64,000 bases of DNA from Macrobrachium rosenbergii (GCF_040412425.1 NC_089777.1:34497537-34561536), one strand, 5' to 3'; counted from the stretch's first letter, positions 26,081-39,129 are shown. Numbers and translations are program-made. The notes: generated by a model from the letters alone, not told the origin.

Positions 26081-26889
26081 GTGTTTATAACCACTATTCA
26101 CGCTTACTTAAATCTTACAGCGCGGAGGGAGAGAGAGTTTGAGAGTGATGATAACAAATGAAAATAAACAGAGTCTTGGGGCAGAAATGTCATTCTATAA
26201 CCATGTTCAAGTATTTAAACTATTTACAATGATTTATTAAAGGTTGGCCATGGCCCAGCATGTGTGTAGTCAGTTTATTCATATCAGTAGAGTGAGAGAA
26301 TGTTTATATATAAGATATGGAGGCATTGCAAGGGTTACTTAAGAAGTCGTGAATAGTACATCGTGTGTATGGCAGCGTTGCCAAAATGCCGAATTTTTAG
26401 GATTTGAAGTGCCGAGAAAACTCTACGGGTTGTGAATGCATTTGAGTACTGCCGACAAGCCGTCGAGAACTCTTGCTCTGCCGAGAAAAATCGGCTACCC
26501 ACAGGCGCGGGATGGCTTCCTCCATGCAGCAGCTGTATCTCGGAGTACTTACAATGGCGACCATTAACCTTATAATTTTCTAAGGGAAGGTTTGGAAGAT
26601 AGGACACTGAGACTTAAAACGATTTTTGACATGTTGCAAGATCATCCATCTTTCCGTATTTATTTCTTCAATTTCTTGATTTTATTCTTCTTACTTAATA
26701 AATTTAATAATTTCGTCTAAAGAGGGAACCTGCATTACGCATCTACATAAGTAGGATTTATACTTGATATCCTGAGAACATATTACCGTCTAGCAAAGCA
26801 ACCGATTCACAAGGGTTAGTAAAGTTCTCGGTATATTGCAAGAGCCAGAAATTGTTTCAAACAGAGCATAATTGATCGCCGATGTCACA
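26079..26889. other. No gene recognised
   Basis: Mixed sequence. A 90-codon minus-strand open frame (26335-26607) has no recognised motif. It may be the unassigned part of the hAT remnant that follows, but I cannot show it. Confidence 0.4.
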
Positions 26890-27310
26890 AAAAGATGTCG
26901 ACAATCATGATTACAGCGTGTTCAATTGAAATAAAGGTTATTCTAGGTTCAAAATTCCTGCAATTATGCAGTAATTGGCGTAGAGGGTTTTGCACTAGAA
27001 ATGATGTGCTTGATGCTATCATTGTCAAATTTAGCTTCAGAAGCACCACGAGTATATTCAGGGGATCTACAGCAATTGGATGAAGAGTGGCGACATCTCC
27101 CCAACTTTGACTTTCCTGAACATTCGAAGGCTTCAACAAATGTCGAGGATCTATTTGTTTATCTGTCAAAATTGAGAGATGACAATGGAAACCGAACTCG
27201 TTTTGCTTTCTTGCTCGGAGCATTTTAATGTTACCAACCTCAAGCGCTGATGCAGAAAGAATACTTTCAAGGTAAATTGATCGAAACAAAAAAATTAGAA
27301 ACAAAATTTG
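26890..27310 (+). pseudogene. hAT-superfamily transposase C-terminal remnant
   Basis: A 75-codon frame (27001-27228) is followed, after a frameshift, by LPTSSADAERILSR and then IDRNKKIRNK (about 27237-27310) with an internal stop. The ADAER(I/V)(L/F)S signature, followed by a basic RNK segment, marks the hAT C-terminal dimerisation domain. No N-terminal zinc finger, DDE residues or terminal repeats were found. It is a dead fragment of a cut-and-paste transposon. Confidence 0.75.
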
Positions 27311-28726
27311 ATATCCAATTCCTAGTGTGTGCTTCATATAAATTTATATGTATATATATTCTTCTTGTATACCATACGAATGTTTGCTAATAATTTGTAC
27401 ATACTATGTTGAATATAATCTGTCTAGTCAGTTATGCTGAATATAGCCTAATATGTCTAGATTATGGATTAATTAAAGATTATTTTTCATATTGATATAC
27501 CTAATATGTATAGGTTTATAAGTACTAAAGATTATTTCTCTATTAATTCGATTATGTAATATATCTTGAATATATGTTAATTCGCATACCTTATATGTAA
27601 ATAGTTAAAATTTATATAGAACAGAATATTGCTTTGTAATTGTATAATATATTCATTTATATATTTAAACATGTAGAATATCAGTATAAGGAAAAAAAGT
27701 ATTTTATATGATTGATATATGAGTGAACGATGATAAAAATAAATCCATAGTTTCTAAGAGATTTTATTTTTATCATTGTATTTGACAGGATCTGAAGAAA
27801 AGGGTGCAGCCTGTAACTTGTTTATTATCTTTAGTTATTTCATGAGTGCAGCACTGAAAACTGTTTTAGGTATGCTGATTTCTATGCTGGTTTCATTGCC
27901 GGGTTTTATGACGCTGATGGACGTTTTGTGACAGTGTTCTCAATTCTTGGTATTTGGCTTTACACTCTCTGGCTTGCCGGTCAACTTTCTCCGGATAATT
28001 GGTAAATAGAGTTGTATATTTTATGAGCTATTACAGATGGGAAGGTTAGGCCAAAGTTGCTCGGGCAGTTATAAGTAAAGCATGTAACCTGTTGGTTTAA
28101 CAGCCACTGGTGCAGCCGTTTCAGAGTAGCCTAGACTGGCCAGGTAAGTTTTAGGATAGTCTACCTCCTAGTCAAAGATTTCGCAATGTACTGCTTACGG
28201 TGGTGATCTCTTCGTCATTTTACCATGTCCTGTCTCTCTATTGTATAAAGGGTGAAGAAGTGCAATATTGTTTAAAGACTAAACAGAAGTTGCATAAATG
28301 CTGACCAGTCAGACCACTTTGGGTAGGTTACTGGGCACAGGGTAGTCATGATTGGCCAAGCAGTGTTGCATTTCTGTGAAGGATCTCTAGTGGTATTCTT
28401 CATTACAGTGTTGGGCACAGAATTTATGAAAGAGAAAGGTTATGAAAATAAGTGTTCTCTGTGCATCATTTTATATTGTTCTTCTCTGTGTAGAGGTATT
28501 TTAGACAGGATAGGTGTATTGAGTGTCAAATTACGTTTAAATAAAGATAACAGAAAAAACATAATACCCTTATATTTAAACAAATTTACTGAGATTGCAA
28601 ATTAAATTTCATTTCAATTTTTTATCGTGAAGAGGGTTAAACCTCCCAGGAGCAGATGTAAGAGGAAGACGACTCCTTTAGGCCGATTTAGCATTTTTGT
28701 AGTAGACATTTGAGAGGGAGGTACTA
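27311..28726. other. AT-rich stretch, no gene recognised
   Basis: Strongly AT-rich at 27350-27780 with many TATAT phrases. An 85-codon plus-strand open frame (28348-28605) is partly hydrophobic but not assignable. The outer retrotransposon begins at 28731. Confidence 0.5.
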
Positions 28727-28730
28727 ACCA
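28727..28730. repeat. Candidate 4-bp target-site duplication (left) of outer element
   Basis: ACCA immediately left of the outer LTR matches ACCA at 46670-46673 immediately right of the other LTR. Gypsy elements usually duplicate 4-5 bp. The match is short, so it is supportive rather than decisive. Confidence 0.6.
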
Positions 28731-30474
28731 TGTCACGAGAGGGTTCTTCTCACTCATGACATTAAGATACGAGACAAGAGGAGAATAATAATACTAATAT
28801 ATACAGATGCACTGTTGTCATTCCTTTGCTGGAGACAGGGTCAGAGAATGGTACGGTGTCATAGTTGACACGGTGGGTATGAAGACTACTGACGTTTACG
28901 CTGCCTGGGAACAGGGTAGCTCCAGTCTGTACTACATACATGATATTCCTGGGTGCATTGGTTCATTACTGATGAGGCTATGATGCCCTTCTGGGAGTGC
29001 AATTAGTGTTGATTTCATTTTAGTGGTAAGGTACGATGGTATTGAAGAAAACCTTGGTACCAGTTCGTTTCTATTACTCATTACATCATGCCAAATTTCT
29101 CCCAGGCCTAGTCTCCCCGGATTTGGTTAATTTACATAGTCTTCTGTGAACTCGACTATATCCACTCTATACTCTTCAGGACTCCTGACTAGGTCCCTGA
29201 AATATTCCTTTATTTAATTTTTATTTCCAGAAAACAATACAAAGGGAGTAGTTTTAAAACAACAAAAATAACTTTATATTGAGAGACCTCAAAAAAATAT
29301 AACTACATACTAGGAATTGCTTTCCTTCATAATAGATAAGTATCAAACATGTAGCAGCCCTGGGAATCAATTAATTACAGTAAGGTAAATCATCTGATAC
29401 CTACATTCCACACAGCACAATGTTTGTACACAAATATATGTCATTGACAGACCACCTGAAAGATTTCTGAGAAGGCACTTAAAACTAAAATGAGGTGAAA
29501 CCAGCTACAAGGTTTTTTAACAGGATATAGTCTATAGCTGTAAATTCTTCAGAAATCGTTAAGGGATAGCCTATGCCAAGTTTGGCATGACTGATTTTTT
29601 TACTAGGTTACAATGGCCACAAGAAGTTAGTTTATCATGTATAGGCTAAGTCCTATGTAATGAAGTTTTCTATGAAGATCTTTTTTATATAAGTAGCCTA
29701 AGCTATTTGTAACAAAATAGTCATAATCATCTAAACAGGATTAGTCTAGGGTAGGCCTCTCTTAATTACTGTATAGCCTAATCTAAGATCGTGGATCGGC
29801 AGTGAAACTTCCATGAGGGAGAGGTAGGGTAAACTCCAAGATGTCCTGTCGGACAGCCATTTCAGGCACCCTTTTGCACTGGTATCTACAAAAACTTTAA
29901 GGATAAACAAAATATTTATAATCATCTTTTCTAACGTTTTACAACCCTATCAAATGCTAGTTATAACTCAAAATCAACACAGCAAAACTCCATGACAACT
30001 AATGAATATGAAGCATCTTTCAATGACAATGAAAATTTTCCAAGTTAAGGCGTTGCAATCACGCTTGACTGAGTTGCAATAACAACGCTACGCTAAATCT
30101 TTGTCTGCCAATGTTCTTTCACATGATACTGATCTGTTCCAACTAATGGTAATATTACGACTTTAAAGCTAATTCTCGTATGGATAGATAATAACTTATT
30201 AATAATTTGCAAATTAGCCAAATGAAGGGTGGACTGTGTTGACATCCTTTTCCACACCAACAGCGTTCTCGTCCCTTACATGTTTCTTTAGTGTTACCAA
30301 TATGCAGACGAAGGATTCAGGACAGCGCCCCCATACTCAGAGTGAAAGAAAACAAAATGAAAACATTTGTTATCTACAACCACTCTACAACAGTATAAAG
30401 ATATTAGAGGAGGAGGGATGAATCAATTCCTAAACAAATCACTAAATACCAAAGGCATACTTTTTCTCATTACA
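28731..30474 (-). repeat. Outer element 3' LTR (left copy)
   Basis: About 1.74 kb, aligning along its whole length with 44892-46669. Shared phrases include TTAAGATACGAGA near the left end, TAGTGGTAAGGTACGATGG (about 29021 and 45181), and TATTAGAGGAGGA near the right end. On the plus strand it opens TGTCA and closes TTACA. Similarity to the other copy stops abruptly at both edges. Confidence 0.9.
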
Positions 30475-31378
30475 AAACTTTTCCTCGTAGAAAGCTCTAT
30501 CTATGTCCACTCTAATATCATGACAACTTTTCCAATGGAACCAAACAGCTCCTTAGTTGGCCTGCAAATCAGAAAACAGGTCTTGTACAGTAGAAACAAG
30601 CAACGATCTCAACTAGAGACTAAAGGGCTGTTGCAACAACATAAAACAAGGATATACTTGAGTACTAAATGGGGACACTACCCTAATAGCTTTGTCTAGC
30701 CTAATACTGGGGTTGATTGATCTACTTACACAGGATGTCACATCACTCTCTGCAACAAAAAGAGTTCTCCACATATGAAGACAAAATTTACTCCTATTGA
30801 GGCATCCTAATGATTATCAAATCACCAGAGCTCTTGGCTAGAAACGACTTTAAACTTGAATCTCAAAGAGGTTTGGAAAATGGTGTACCTATCCTCTAAG
30901 ATGTACTCAAACCAGTACTACAAGAGCAAAACTCTGACATTTCTCTATAAGACAAGACCCATAAAACCACACCTGCATTCCCAACTAGGTACTATGTGAA
31001 ATCTTGTACTAAATGTTTTACATTACTTTGTCTATTACCTCAAACCATAAAGCTTTCACATTACTGGCCACTGCAACAGAAAAAATATACATTCATCAAC
31101 CTTAAAACCAAGTAAAGAGAACACACAAACGTACAAAACTACAATACTGTACATATTACCACATTAGAAAACGCAAGTCTCTACTACACTGGGGGAAACA
31201 AAAGTCCTCCCCTCAGCAAAGTTCATGTACATTACCATACAAGAGTCTAGTATCTTCAATGAGACGTGAGGAGGCACAATATTCCTAGCACCTCTTGTAC
31301 GAACTCCCAGTTACTATCAAGCACATTTTCAGAGTGCTCTTTCATGGTAATCTAACCATTCTCTACCACAGTGGTGGT
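30475..31378 (-). other. Unassigned segment between integrase and 3' LTR
   Basis: About 0.9 kb with no recognisable domain. On the minus strand a purine run, GCTGAGGGGAGGAC (31204-31217), resembles a polypurine tract although it is 0.7 kb from the LTR edge. A second purine-rich phrase, ACGAGGAAAAG, adjoins the LTR. No envelope-like open frame is visible; a 110-codon plus-strand frame overlaps the LTR edge and looks spurious. Confidence 0.5.
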
Positions 31379-32300
31379 TTAGTTTATTAGCAGCTCGTTC
31401 TCTACGATTGTATCATCAAATAAATTTTTCAACACATAAGTGGATCCATCTCTCTGGCTAACTTCTACCACTCTGTAGGGTCCGAGCCACTTAACATTTA
31501 ACTTTCGACTAGTACCAGGTATTTGAGCCTCATTTCTGACCCAGACTAGTGAATTCTTTTCAACACTCGTATTCACTCACTTTCGGTTAGCTATACTTAA
31601 AAATGTTTTTGACCTCTCTAAGTGGGTCTTTTGGATTATCTCATGAACTCAGGCGATATCAGAACTACCCACTTCTCATCAAATGATGGTACGTAAAGCA
31701 TTATTTGTCTAGCAGGTCTCCTACTAAAGAAGACATAATGTGGCTGTACCACTCTATGTTACGTGGACAGCACAATTTGCGAATCGGCTGGGTCTCGCCT
31801 AAATAGGTTGGCTACTGATAAGGATGACCTGACACATGACATTCAACAGGGTCTTCAGGTAGTTTAGCGCATTCTTTCTGATATGCTGTTACCTTCAGGA
31901 TGGTATGGTGTGATGAAACCAGTGTTTATGTTGTGCTTTTGGCAAAGATCTCTAAACTGTTGTGATGTGAATTCAGCACCATTGTCAAGAATTACACACC
32001 CTGGAATTCCGAAATCATTTAAATATTTCTGGAAATTCTTACTGACCACTTCTGTAGTCTTATTCCTCAGTGGGTAAAACTTCACAAAGCGTGAATAATG
32101 ATCAGTCACTGTAAGAACGCAATCTGCACTCCATTTGCACCAGACATATCTGGTTTAAATCAATACTGATATGCTCCAAGGGCTTGGTGTACTGGTGAGT
32201 TCTTGGAATTTCCTGCTGTAAAGATGTGGACTGGTCATGAACCTGACATGTAATGCATTCTTTAACAAACTTAACTACATCAGATTTAAGTGATGGCTAA
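31379..32300 (-). pseudogene. Outer element integrase
   Basis: Two open segments survive. At 31864-32109 a core segment begins with DHYSRFVKFYPL and contains VILDNGAEFTS and TPYHPEGNS; these hold the second catalytic Asp and the region before the final Glu of the DDE integrase fold. At 31379-31576 a C-terminal segment contains KWLGPYRVVEV, the GPY/F module of Gypsy integrases. Stops and shifts separate them. In an intact element this enzyme inserts the cDNA into host DNA. It lies last in pol, as in ordinary Gypsy elements. Confidence 0.9.
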
Positions 32301-32599
32301 CAGGAAGTAAGTCTCCAGAGCATCAATAGTTTGTAAAATGACTAGCAACAGACTCATGACCAAACTTCTCAAAGTGGCTTTCTAAGCTCTGCAGTACCAC
32401 AAGTCTTAACTGAATACTATTTGATGTTTACCAGCACTAGATATAATAAGCCTTCATACAAAGAAGGCTACAAACTGATGGATGAACGCTCTGGGAAACT
32501 TTTTCGTAGGCAATTTTCCTCCTCCTAAGTATGCAATCAACTCACCCCATCTTGTTTCACCTACCTGCTTAGCCTTGTATTCTTCCTTACTCAACCCTA

Positions 32600-33160
32600 G
32601 ATAATTGTCTTATTATTGTGAAAGATTGCCCTAACTGCCTACTTAACTGATCAGCTACCTCCTTGTGCTTTCCTGGCCTATACACAACTTTGAAGCGATA
32701 ATCCTGGGCATTTCAATAATCCATCTATTTATCCTAGGTGATTTTGTATTCTTTCTTTGAATACTGACAAAGATGATATCTGTGATTGTAAACATGCTAC
32801 TCCCAAAAGAAAATGATGAAACCGCCTACATGCTAACACAGTAGCCAAGGCTTCCTGTCAGTAGTAGAATATCTCTGTTCTACAGGCTTCACTTGAGAGG
32901 TATCCAATTAGGTTCTACACCACCCACTTGACTCATAATCGACATGATCGACTTAGAATTCAGGAATAACTGGAAGTGCATCTTTAATAAGGTCTGCTTT
33001 TATGCAAAAAGGAGCTGTGTCATAAGGAGCTGTTTCAACTGCTCAAAACTAGACTGACACTGCGTGTCCATGCAATGGCTCTTTCATTCTAAGAGATTGG
33101 TTAAAGGGACAGCAATTTTAGCAAAATTTAAGTGTGTTTATGATAAAATCCACATACATT
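32600..33160 (-). pseudogene. Outer element RNase H region
   Basis: Position and decayed peptide phrases on the minus strand (for example ALPVIPEF and GGFIIFFWE in the DASxxGxGAVL-like region near 32790-33000) place this between the RT palm and integrase. Every frame carries several stops. Boundaries are approximate, and the domain is inferred from position more than from complete motifs. Confidence 0.6.
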
Positions 33161-33164
33161 CCTA

Positions 33165-33960
33165 AAAACCCTAGTTTCCCTTTTGACATTAGTAGGAGCT
33201 TTCAGCATCTTTAATGGCACTTATGTTGTCAGACAAGGCTTGTATCCTTGGAATATTATATGGCCAAGAAATTTTATATTTTAGCGCAACCGACACTTGA
33301 TGTTTAATTTCCTCACACCCTTTTCACTAAATAACTTGGAACAGCCTTCTAATCTCTTAATTAATTCTTCCAAGCTGCAAGTCTACTACAATATCATCTA
33401 AATAAATCTTTATGTATCCCCTTTAGTATCGGTTTTAAGATGTTACCTGTTACCTGAAAATATAGCTGGGCTGCAACTCAAAAACCAAACGGTAACCTCT
33501 AAACCTATATAAGGAGACTCCATCACTAAACGTTGTCAGATCTCTACTATTTCATCTAATTCTACCTGATAATAAGCATCTTTTCATATCCAATGAAGCA
33601 TAAAATTGATTCCTTGATGCTGACTAACTAACTCTTCTAACCTAGGCAAAGTGGATGGATGCTGCCTGAAGGTGGGTATTGGACTTTTCGATAGTCCAAG
33701 CACACTTTAGAATTGTCTGGCTCTACCAAGACTATAGGACTTCAACCATGCGTGCCGTCGATGGCTCTCAATTATATCTTTTAGCTTCCATATCCTCCAA
33801 CATATTTGCACAAGCTGTCATTTTCTCAGGGTATCTATACATGAGACTGAATCTGCCCGGAATCACTAACATTAATATGTCCCTGATCTCCCTGAATTTC
33901 TATTTCATTATTTCCACTATGAAAACTTGGTGATTTTTCATGACTAGATTCTCTAATTGG
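33165..33960 (-). pseudogene. Outer element reverse transcriptase
   Basis: On the minus strand, recognisable RT segments run in order: KMTACANMLEDMEAKR (about 33790-33840), NTHLQAASIHFA near 33640, TTFSDGVSLYRFRG (about 33505-33545), a PFG-like motif near 33490, and GYIKIYLDDIVVD (about 33385-33425). The YLDD pair is the catalytic metal-binding motif of RT palm B. Frames change repeatedly. The motif set fits Ty3/Gypsy polymerases, which copy element RNA into cDNA. Confidence 0.9.
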
Positions 33961-34489
33961 GCCTGCTGTTCATCATCTAAATGTGACCAATCTTGTTGTG
34001 CAATCAAATTTTCCAGCTTTTTCTCTGTAGTGCATCCTTGTTCTGTAATAACACGCACAATAGGATCAGCTCATTCCCTAATTTCAATCTTTCAACATGT
34101 GGGAGCTACTGAAATGATGTCCCTTTCTGTCAATCTTATTGTAGGTACCCTTACCAGTGTTCCTATTTTCAACTTAACTACACCCTTTGTACCATTTATG
34201 AGAGGCATATGTACTCTCCTGATCATCAGTGACTTTAAGGCACAAAGCCTGTAGCACCATTGGATTTTTAATTCCGAGGTATATCTTGATATTAGATCTT
34301 TATTTCATTTTACAGACACAGCATAAATACTGCAGAAGAGGGAGGGGTAGGATAATTTTTTCTTTAATCTTATCTCATCTACTCCAAGGCTTAATGGCTG
34401 AATGGTTTTGAGATTCCCACCTCCTGTGGAAGGTCTCAGTTTAAGAAGCCGTGATACTGACATGCAATATTATCCCAAATTACTATACC

Positions 34490-34800
34490 TTTATACGATC
34501 CCATGTTGACGAGCAACTCTAAGCAAATCAGTGCCCAATAGAATTTCTGTATGTAACAAGCTTGTCTGGCACAATAAAAAAATAAGTGAGTAACAACCTA
34601 GTGCCACTATATCTAAATAAACAGATCCTAGTACTGGTACAACTGCTGGGTGACTCCCCATTAACCTTGCAAATTTCTCTATCTTGGCAGGTTTCAAACC
34701 TAAGTTTTCAACAAGGATTTCTCTTGACTATACTGGCACAGCTACCTGTATCAACTAAAGCTTCAATCATGTTATCATTAACTACCAGACCATACTAGGA
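34490..34800 (-). pseudogene. Outer element aspartic protease
   Basis: Minus-strand reading gives NDNMIEALVDTGSCASIV (about 34733-34788). The ALVDTGS motif is the catalytic aspartate loop of retropepsin-type proteases, which process Gag-Pol. The following frame is shifted; a 68-codon frame (34491-34697) continues part of it. Confidence 0.85.
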
Positions 34801-35019
34801 GCCGTGCCGGACTTCCAGTCAGTTTATACCTGCTTTTCCTGGACATCCTACATGACCTCTCCTACTATTTTGTTGGAAACTAATCAAAACAAACTCCTTG
34901 GGAGTGATCAAGAGGACAATCGACAGGATTATGGTCAGTCACTCCTGCAAAAGGCACAATATTTTACTATAACTCTTTGTTTTTCCATGTTTACTTTCTC
35001 CAGTGTTTGTCAACTCTTC

Positions 35020-35909
35020 GCTTCTTTCTAAATTATGCAGCCTACTTTTGTATTTCCTGTTGAACACCTACTACTGGGGTTGGTGACTGAGGATTCCCAG
35101 TGCCTGAAATTGGCAAGACTCTATTCCCATTACTACTATTCATTCTTGAGTTCTATAATATTCTTCTTCTGCCCATGCTGTGAATTTTCCAACAGAATAA
35201 GGGTCTGCTAAGAAATCAACTAGTTTGGCTGCCTGTGAATTCAATCCCTTATAAACTTTCTTTGTCTTAAGGAATTTATCCATGTTGAATTGGATCATTA
35301 AAATTTGTAAAGTTAAAAGCTGAGGTTTTACACTGTAATTTATTAATAAGGTTCAGAGGTTCATCAGAATAGTAAGTCATGGCAGTAATCTCTGCCATGC
35401 CTAAATAGAGTGGCTGAGCCAATAAACTGCTTCTTCATAGTTTCTTAATCTCATCCCCAAGGTAGATTATTACCCTGTTTTACTAACTGCCATGAATGTA
35501 GCTATATCCTGTTCAGCCCAGCCATTGCCACTTCTATTCTCCTGTCATCTGAACTAGTGCACAACTCTACCTGGTTCAGAAAAGTATTAAGTCTGTTGTC
35601 AGCAAGAACTCCTTGAGTGGGCTACCTTTCTTATTTTAACACTGGTACATTCTGGAGGAATTGCTACTGAGTATTTAATAACAAAAGTATGGATTGGTAT
35701 TATTAAAGGGATAAGTAGGCTGTGGTCCAAGGAAAGGATTGGGTATAACAGTCTGTTGACCTTGCTGCAAAATGAATGGGTTTGACTGACTGGTATGAGG
35801 GTTTTGACAAGAGTTACCTGATGATGGAGCAGGTATAGGTGTGGATGGTTGTGTAGGAGGTTGTACTACTACTGCAGGGTTAGGTGTTGATGAGACATTT
35901 ATGGGTATT
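35020..35909 (-). pseudogene. Outer element gag, 3' part, truncated by insertion
   Basis: A Pro/Gln/Asn-rich open segment (35675-35914) is cut at its upstream end by the inner element's LTR. Downstream, decayed frames contain capsid-like phrases such as ELCTSSDDRRIEVAM (about 35520-35570) and FTAWAEEEYYRTQE (about 35150-35190). The gag frame remains open when the sequence at 35909 is followed into 44244 on the other side of the insert, supporting a single interrupted gene. The outermost few codons at 35910-35914 belong to the inserted LTR. Confidence 0.75.
35905..35909. repeat. Target-site duplication GTATT (left) of inner element
   Basis: GTATT here and at 44239-44243 flank the inner element exactly. 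Five bp is usual for Gypsy-type integrases. The edge could shift by 1-4 bp, because the LTR starts differ slightly (TTCATGATATTG here, TTTACGATATTG in the 3' copy). Confidence 0.8.
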
Positions 35910-37569
35910 TTCATGATATTGCCTTTTAATACGATATCCTCCTATAATTTTGACATATTTATTTTTTCTGGGTGTGTTATGTTTAATGATAATGATAATT
36001 GAAGTGTCATATTTAGTTTGGCATCAGATCTCAAAAGAACTTGATTAAGTTACTTGATAGCGTAATTTAGAATTGTTATTATAATTTTAATAGTAAGGTA
36101 ATTTAGAACAAATATCTTTCTTGGTAAAAGCGTTGTATGTGAACACGTGTGTGTCCACCAGGGCTTGTTTCATTTCAGTTGTCATCAGCTGAGATAAGAG
36201 GGAACGCTTGTTTTGGTTACGATGACAGGTTTGCAAAACAAAACGCCATTCGTCACATACGGCTCAAGACGAGGATTTACGTTGTTGGCATGCGCTGTTT
36301 GAGTCACGTACGCCACTTTGAGAGAAAGAATACGTGTCCTGATCAATTACGTCATGTTTTGTAAGATGCGTTCAAAACGTTTTGCTGGGATGACGTCATT
36401 TTCCTTCTAGAAGCTTCTTTTTTAGTATCTCGCACCCAAAATGCTTTAATGACATCATGTAATTGTTTCACTGTTACTGGAATCCTAAAATCTAATTCAT
36501 TCTGATTTCTGAGACCAGTCGATTTGGTTCCATCTCTCTCTCTCTCTCTCTCATTCCTAATTAGGAAGAGATTACTTTTAACTTAATTTTTTGTGGTCAC
36601 TTTTAACATTAACTTTTGAGATCTGAATTTAGCAAAGTTATTTAGTTCAGAATCGCGCTGGTAAAAAGTGTGTGTATTGTGTAACGAAGGCAGTGTGATT
36701 TACAGAGGTTTTCAAGTTGTGTAAGGTAATTTATTTATTGATACCATGGTATGATAAGTTAGAAATTTAACAAGTGAAATATTATTGATAAACCTTTGTG
36801 TGTATTTTTGTGTGTTTTTCTATTTACAATTTCTTTATATTTTCACATTTTTATGTTTGTGATGTAACATTTATTTACATAGCATTGTAAATATTTCTTG
36901 GTAATTTAACATTGCATACTTAATTTAACATTGCATACTTGATTTCATTTATTGAGATTTCTATTTTAAATCTTGAGTAATCTTTTGATAGTTTAAATTT
37001 TGCTTGATTAATTTAAATTCCATAAAATTTTTGTGAATTAGGATTTTGTTTCATAATTTAATCTTTAAGAATTCATTGAGTTTTGTGTTATTTTCAACTA
37101 AATAGTAAATTTTTCAGATTGTGAATTTAAATAATTGTGAATTTTAATTTATAAACTTTGAATCTGGAAAATAAATTTTTGTATTTAATATTTTAGAAAA
37201 ACAGTGTTTCATTATTGACCATCAGTGAATAGGATTGATTGTGTGTGCATAGGCAAAGTGATAAACATGTTTGTCTTTTTACGTATAAAAGTGAATTAAG
37301 ACCAGGGAAACAGAGTTTTTGATGGAGTGATGCCCTTGCTCTAGAAGATTTCTAGTTTAATTTTTGATACCTCACACATATTCTGATAGACTTATAGTTT
37401 GATTTTTTTCTATGATAAATAAGTTTCTTTCATGGGATCACTGTTACCTTAGAGTACTTGAATGTAATAATTAATGTTATGAGAGTTCAGGTATCTGGCT
37501 GAAGTGAGGTATATTTTTGAATCTGAGATTAAGGTGGTGGTAACCAGGTACTTGATACGCGCCGTGACA
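35910..37569 (+). repeat. Inner element 5' LTR
   Basis: About 1.66 kb, collinear with 42623-44238. Shared phrases: GATATCCTCCTATAATTTTGA at the start, CCACCAGGGCTTGTTTCATT (about 36157 and 42857), TTTAACATTGCATACTTAAT, and AGAGTTCAGGTATCTGGCTG near the end. It ends near CGTGACA. A TATTGTCGGTGCCCAGAGAC segment follows at 37572-37591, which may be a mutated primer-binding site. A short (TC)n run lies at 36535-36552. Confidence 0.9.
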
Positions 37570-37924
37570 TTATATTGTCGGTGCCCAGAGACCTCGTGGA
37601 ACAAAACAAAATATCACTCTGGCTTATGGTTTGGTGCTGGTGGTGCTAGGGGACATATTTTGATAGGAGTGACCACATAGTTATTTTTTGCTTTGTATTG
37701 TGAATTATTTAGTTGAGTAACTTAGAGAATTATGGTTCTTTCAATGTTCAGAGGTTTTTAGCAACCCTTCCATCCAAGAGTTATCTGAATCCAAATCCTA
37801 ACTATGCACAGTGGATTGCTTTAGCAGTGCAGCATGTGGGGTAATGTGTCTAGCGGCATGATTAAGGCAATAAATCAAATATATTGCAATCCAAGCATTG
37901 ATGAATCTGCAAAAGAGATGAAGA

Positions 37925-38790
37925 GTTAGAGTGGCGCAAGAATTGCTTGAATGCAGCTGATGGCAGAATTTACAGATACAAACATGAGCAAAAGAAAGAG
38001 AAAAGTGATGCAGAAGCAGAACTTAGACGTATAGAAGCAGAAGAAAATTGATTGCTGAGGATACAGGCTTGAAAGAGAGAAATGTGCTAGAAAGAGAAAG
38101 AGAGAAGAGGAGAGAAAAGAGAAAGAAAGGAAAGAGAAAAAGAAAAAGCAGCAGAAGAAGAAAGAGAAAGAGCAAGACATGAAAGGGAGATGAGCACAAA
38201 GCCTGATCCACATTACCTGTAACACCATCTAACCTTACCCAAGGTAATTCAGAACCCTGTATTTGATGTAGTGAGAGTGCAGAAATTAATTCCAAAATTT
38301 GGTAGAAGCAGCTCCAGATGAGTTTTTTGATCACTTGAAAAGTAGCTTCAGGTATGGGATGCACAGAGGATAAATGTGGTCGGTCTCCTTGTTACAGGAG
38401 TACTCCTTGGCTGGTAAAGGAAGAAGTGCCTATTTAGCCTTATCAGCTGGATCAGTGTAGTGAGGACATGTACTTTGAAACACAATGTGCTACAAGTTTA
38501 CCAGATGACCTCTGAATATTATAATGAAAGATTCAGATCTTTGAGAAAGGATGACAAGATAACTTTTCTTGGATTATGCTTACAAAGTAAGAAGATGTTT
38601 TAAACGATGGTTGATATTGCTAAAGTTAAATCGGTGGATGAACTTGAAGAGCAGAGTCCTAGAACAATATCTTAGAGGAATTCCTGAACACATAAGAGCC
38701 TATTTAAGAGAGAGAGGTTACAAAACTTGACAAAGCTGCTACACTGAGTGAAGATTTTAATATAATTTCTAGCAAAAGAAATTATAATGT
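37925..38790 (+). pseudogene. Inner element gag (SCAN-like capsid)
   Basis: The N-terminal part encodes a highly charged Lys/Glu/Arg segment, likely coiled coil (about 37930-38200). Capsid-like phrases follow across shifts: KLIPKFG (about 38283), ERFRSLRKDDKI (about 38525-38560), ELEELVLEQYLRGIPEHIRA-like sequence (about 38640-38700) and LDKAATLSEDF (about 38728-38760). The run with a short helix, RGIPEHIRAYL, then an AA-x-LxE/D helix fits the Gmr1-type gag from which vertebrate SCAN domains are thought to derive. At least four frame changes are needed, so no functional Gag is made. Confidence 0.75.
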
Positions 38791-39129
38791 TGGCAATTAG
38801 AACCAACAACGCACAGGTGTTTCAGGTCTCATCCAAATTTCAGAACATTACAACTGGAAATCTCCAGTGGCTATGCTAATACAAAGCCAGGTAACATCCT
38901 CAGCAATTAAAATGTTAACCTCAATATCCAGTCTGTTCTCAAGACAGATACAGAAGACTACTGTTGTCTGCTGGCAAGTGGAAGAGTAGACACCAGAATG
39001 AGGATTGTTATCAGGATAACAGCAGACCAAACCAGCTGGCGTGGCGGGTTAAAGGTAACCAGGTGAAGCAAACTACGAAGATGAGTGGGGGAAGACTGAG
39101 ACCAAAACAAGCAGAGTGTTTAGCAACCA

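Noticed and set aside
28731..31210. Outer LTR extending to the purine run near 31210
   Set aside because: The right copy shows no matching sequence beyond 46669, whereas TG/CA ends and ACCA duplications fit the shorter LTR. The alternative is kept as a finding.
30475..31378. Envelope gene of an errantivirus-like element
   Set aside because: No open frame, signal peptide, fusion motif or membrane anchor is visible in the segment after integrase.
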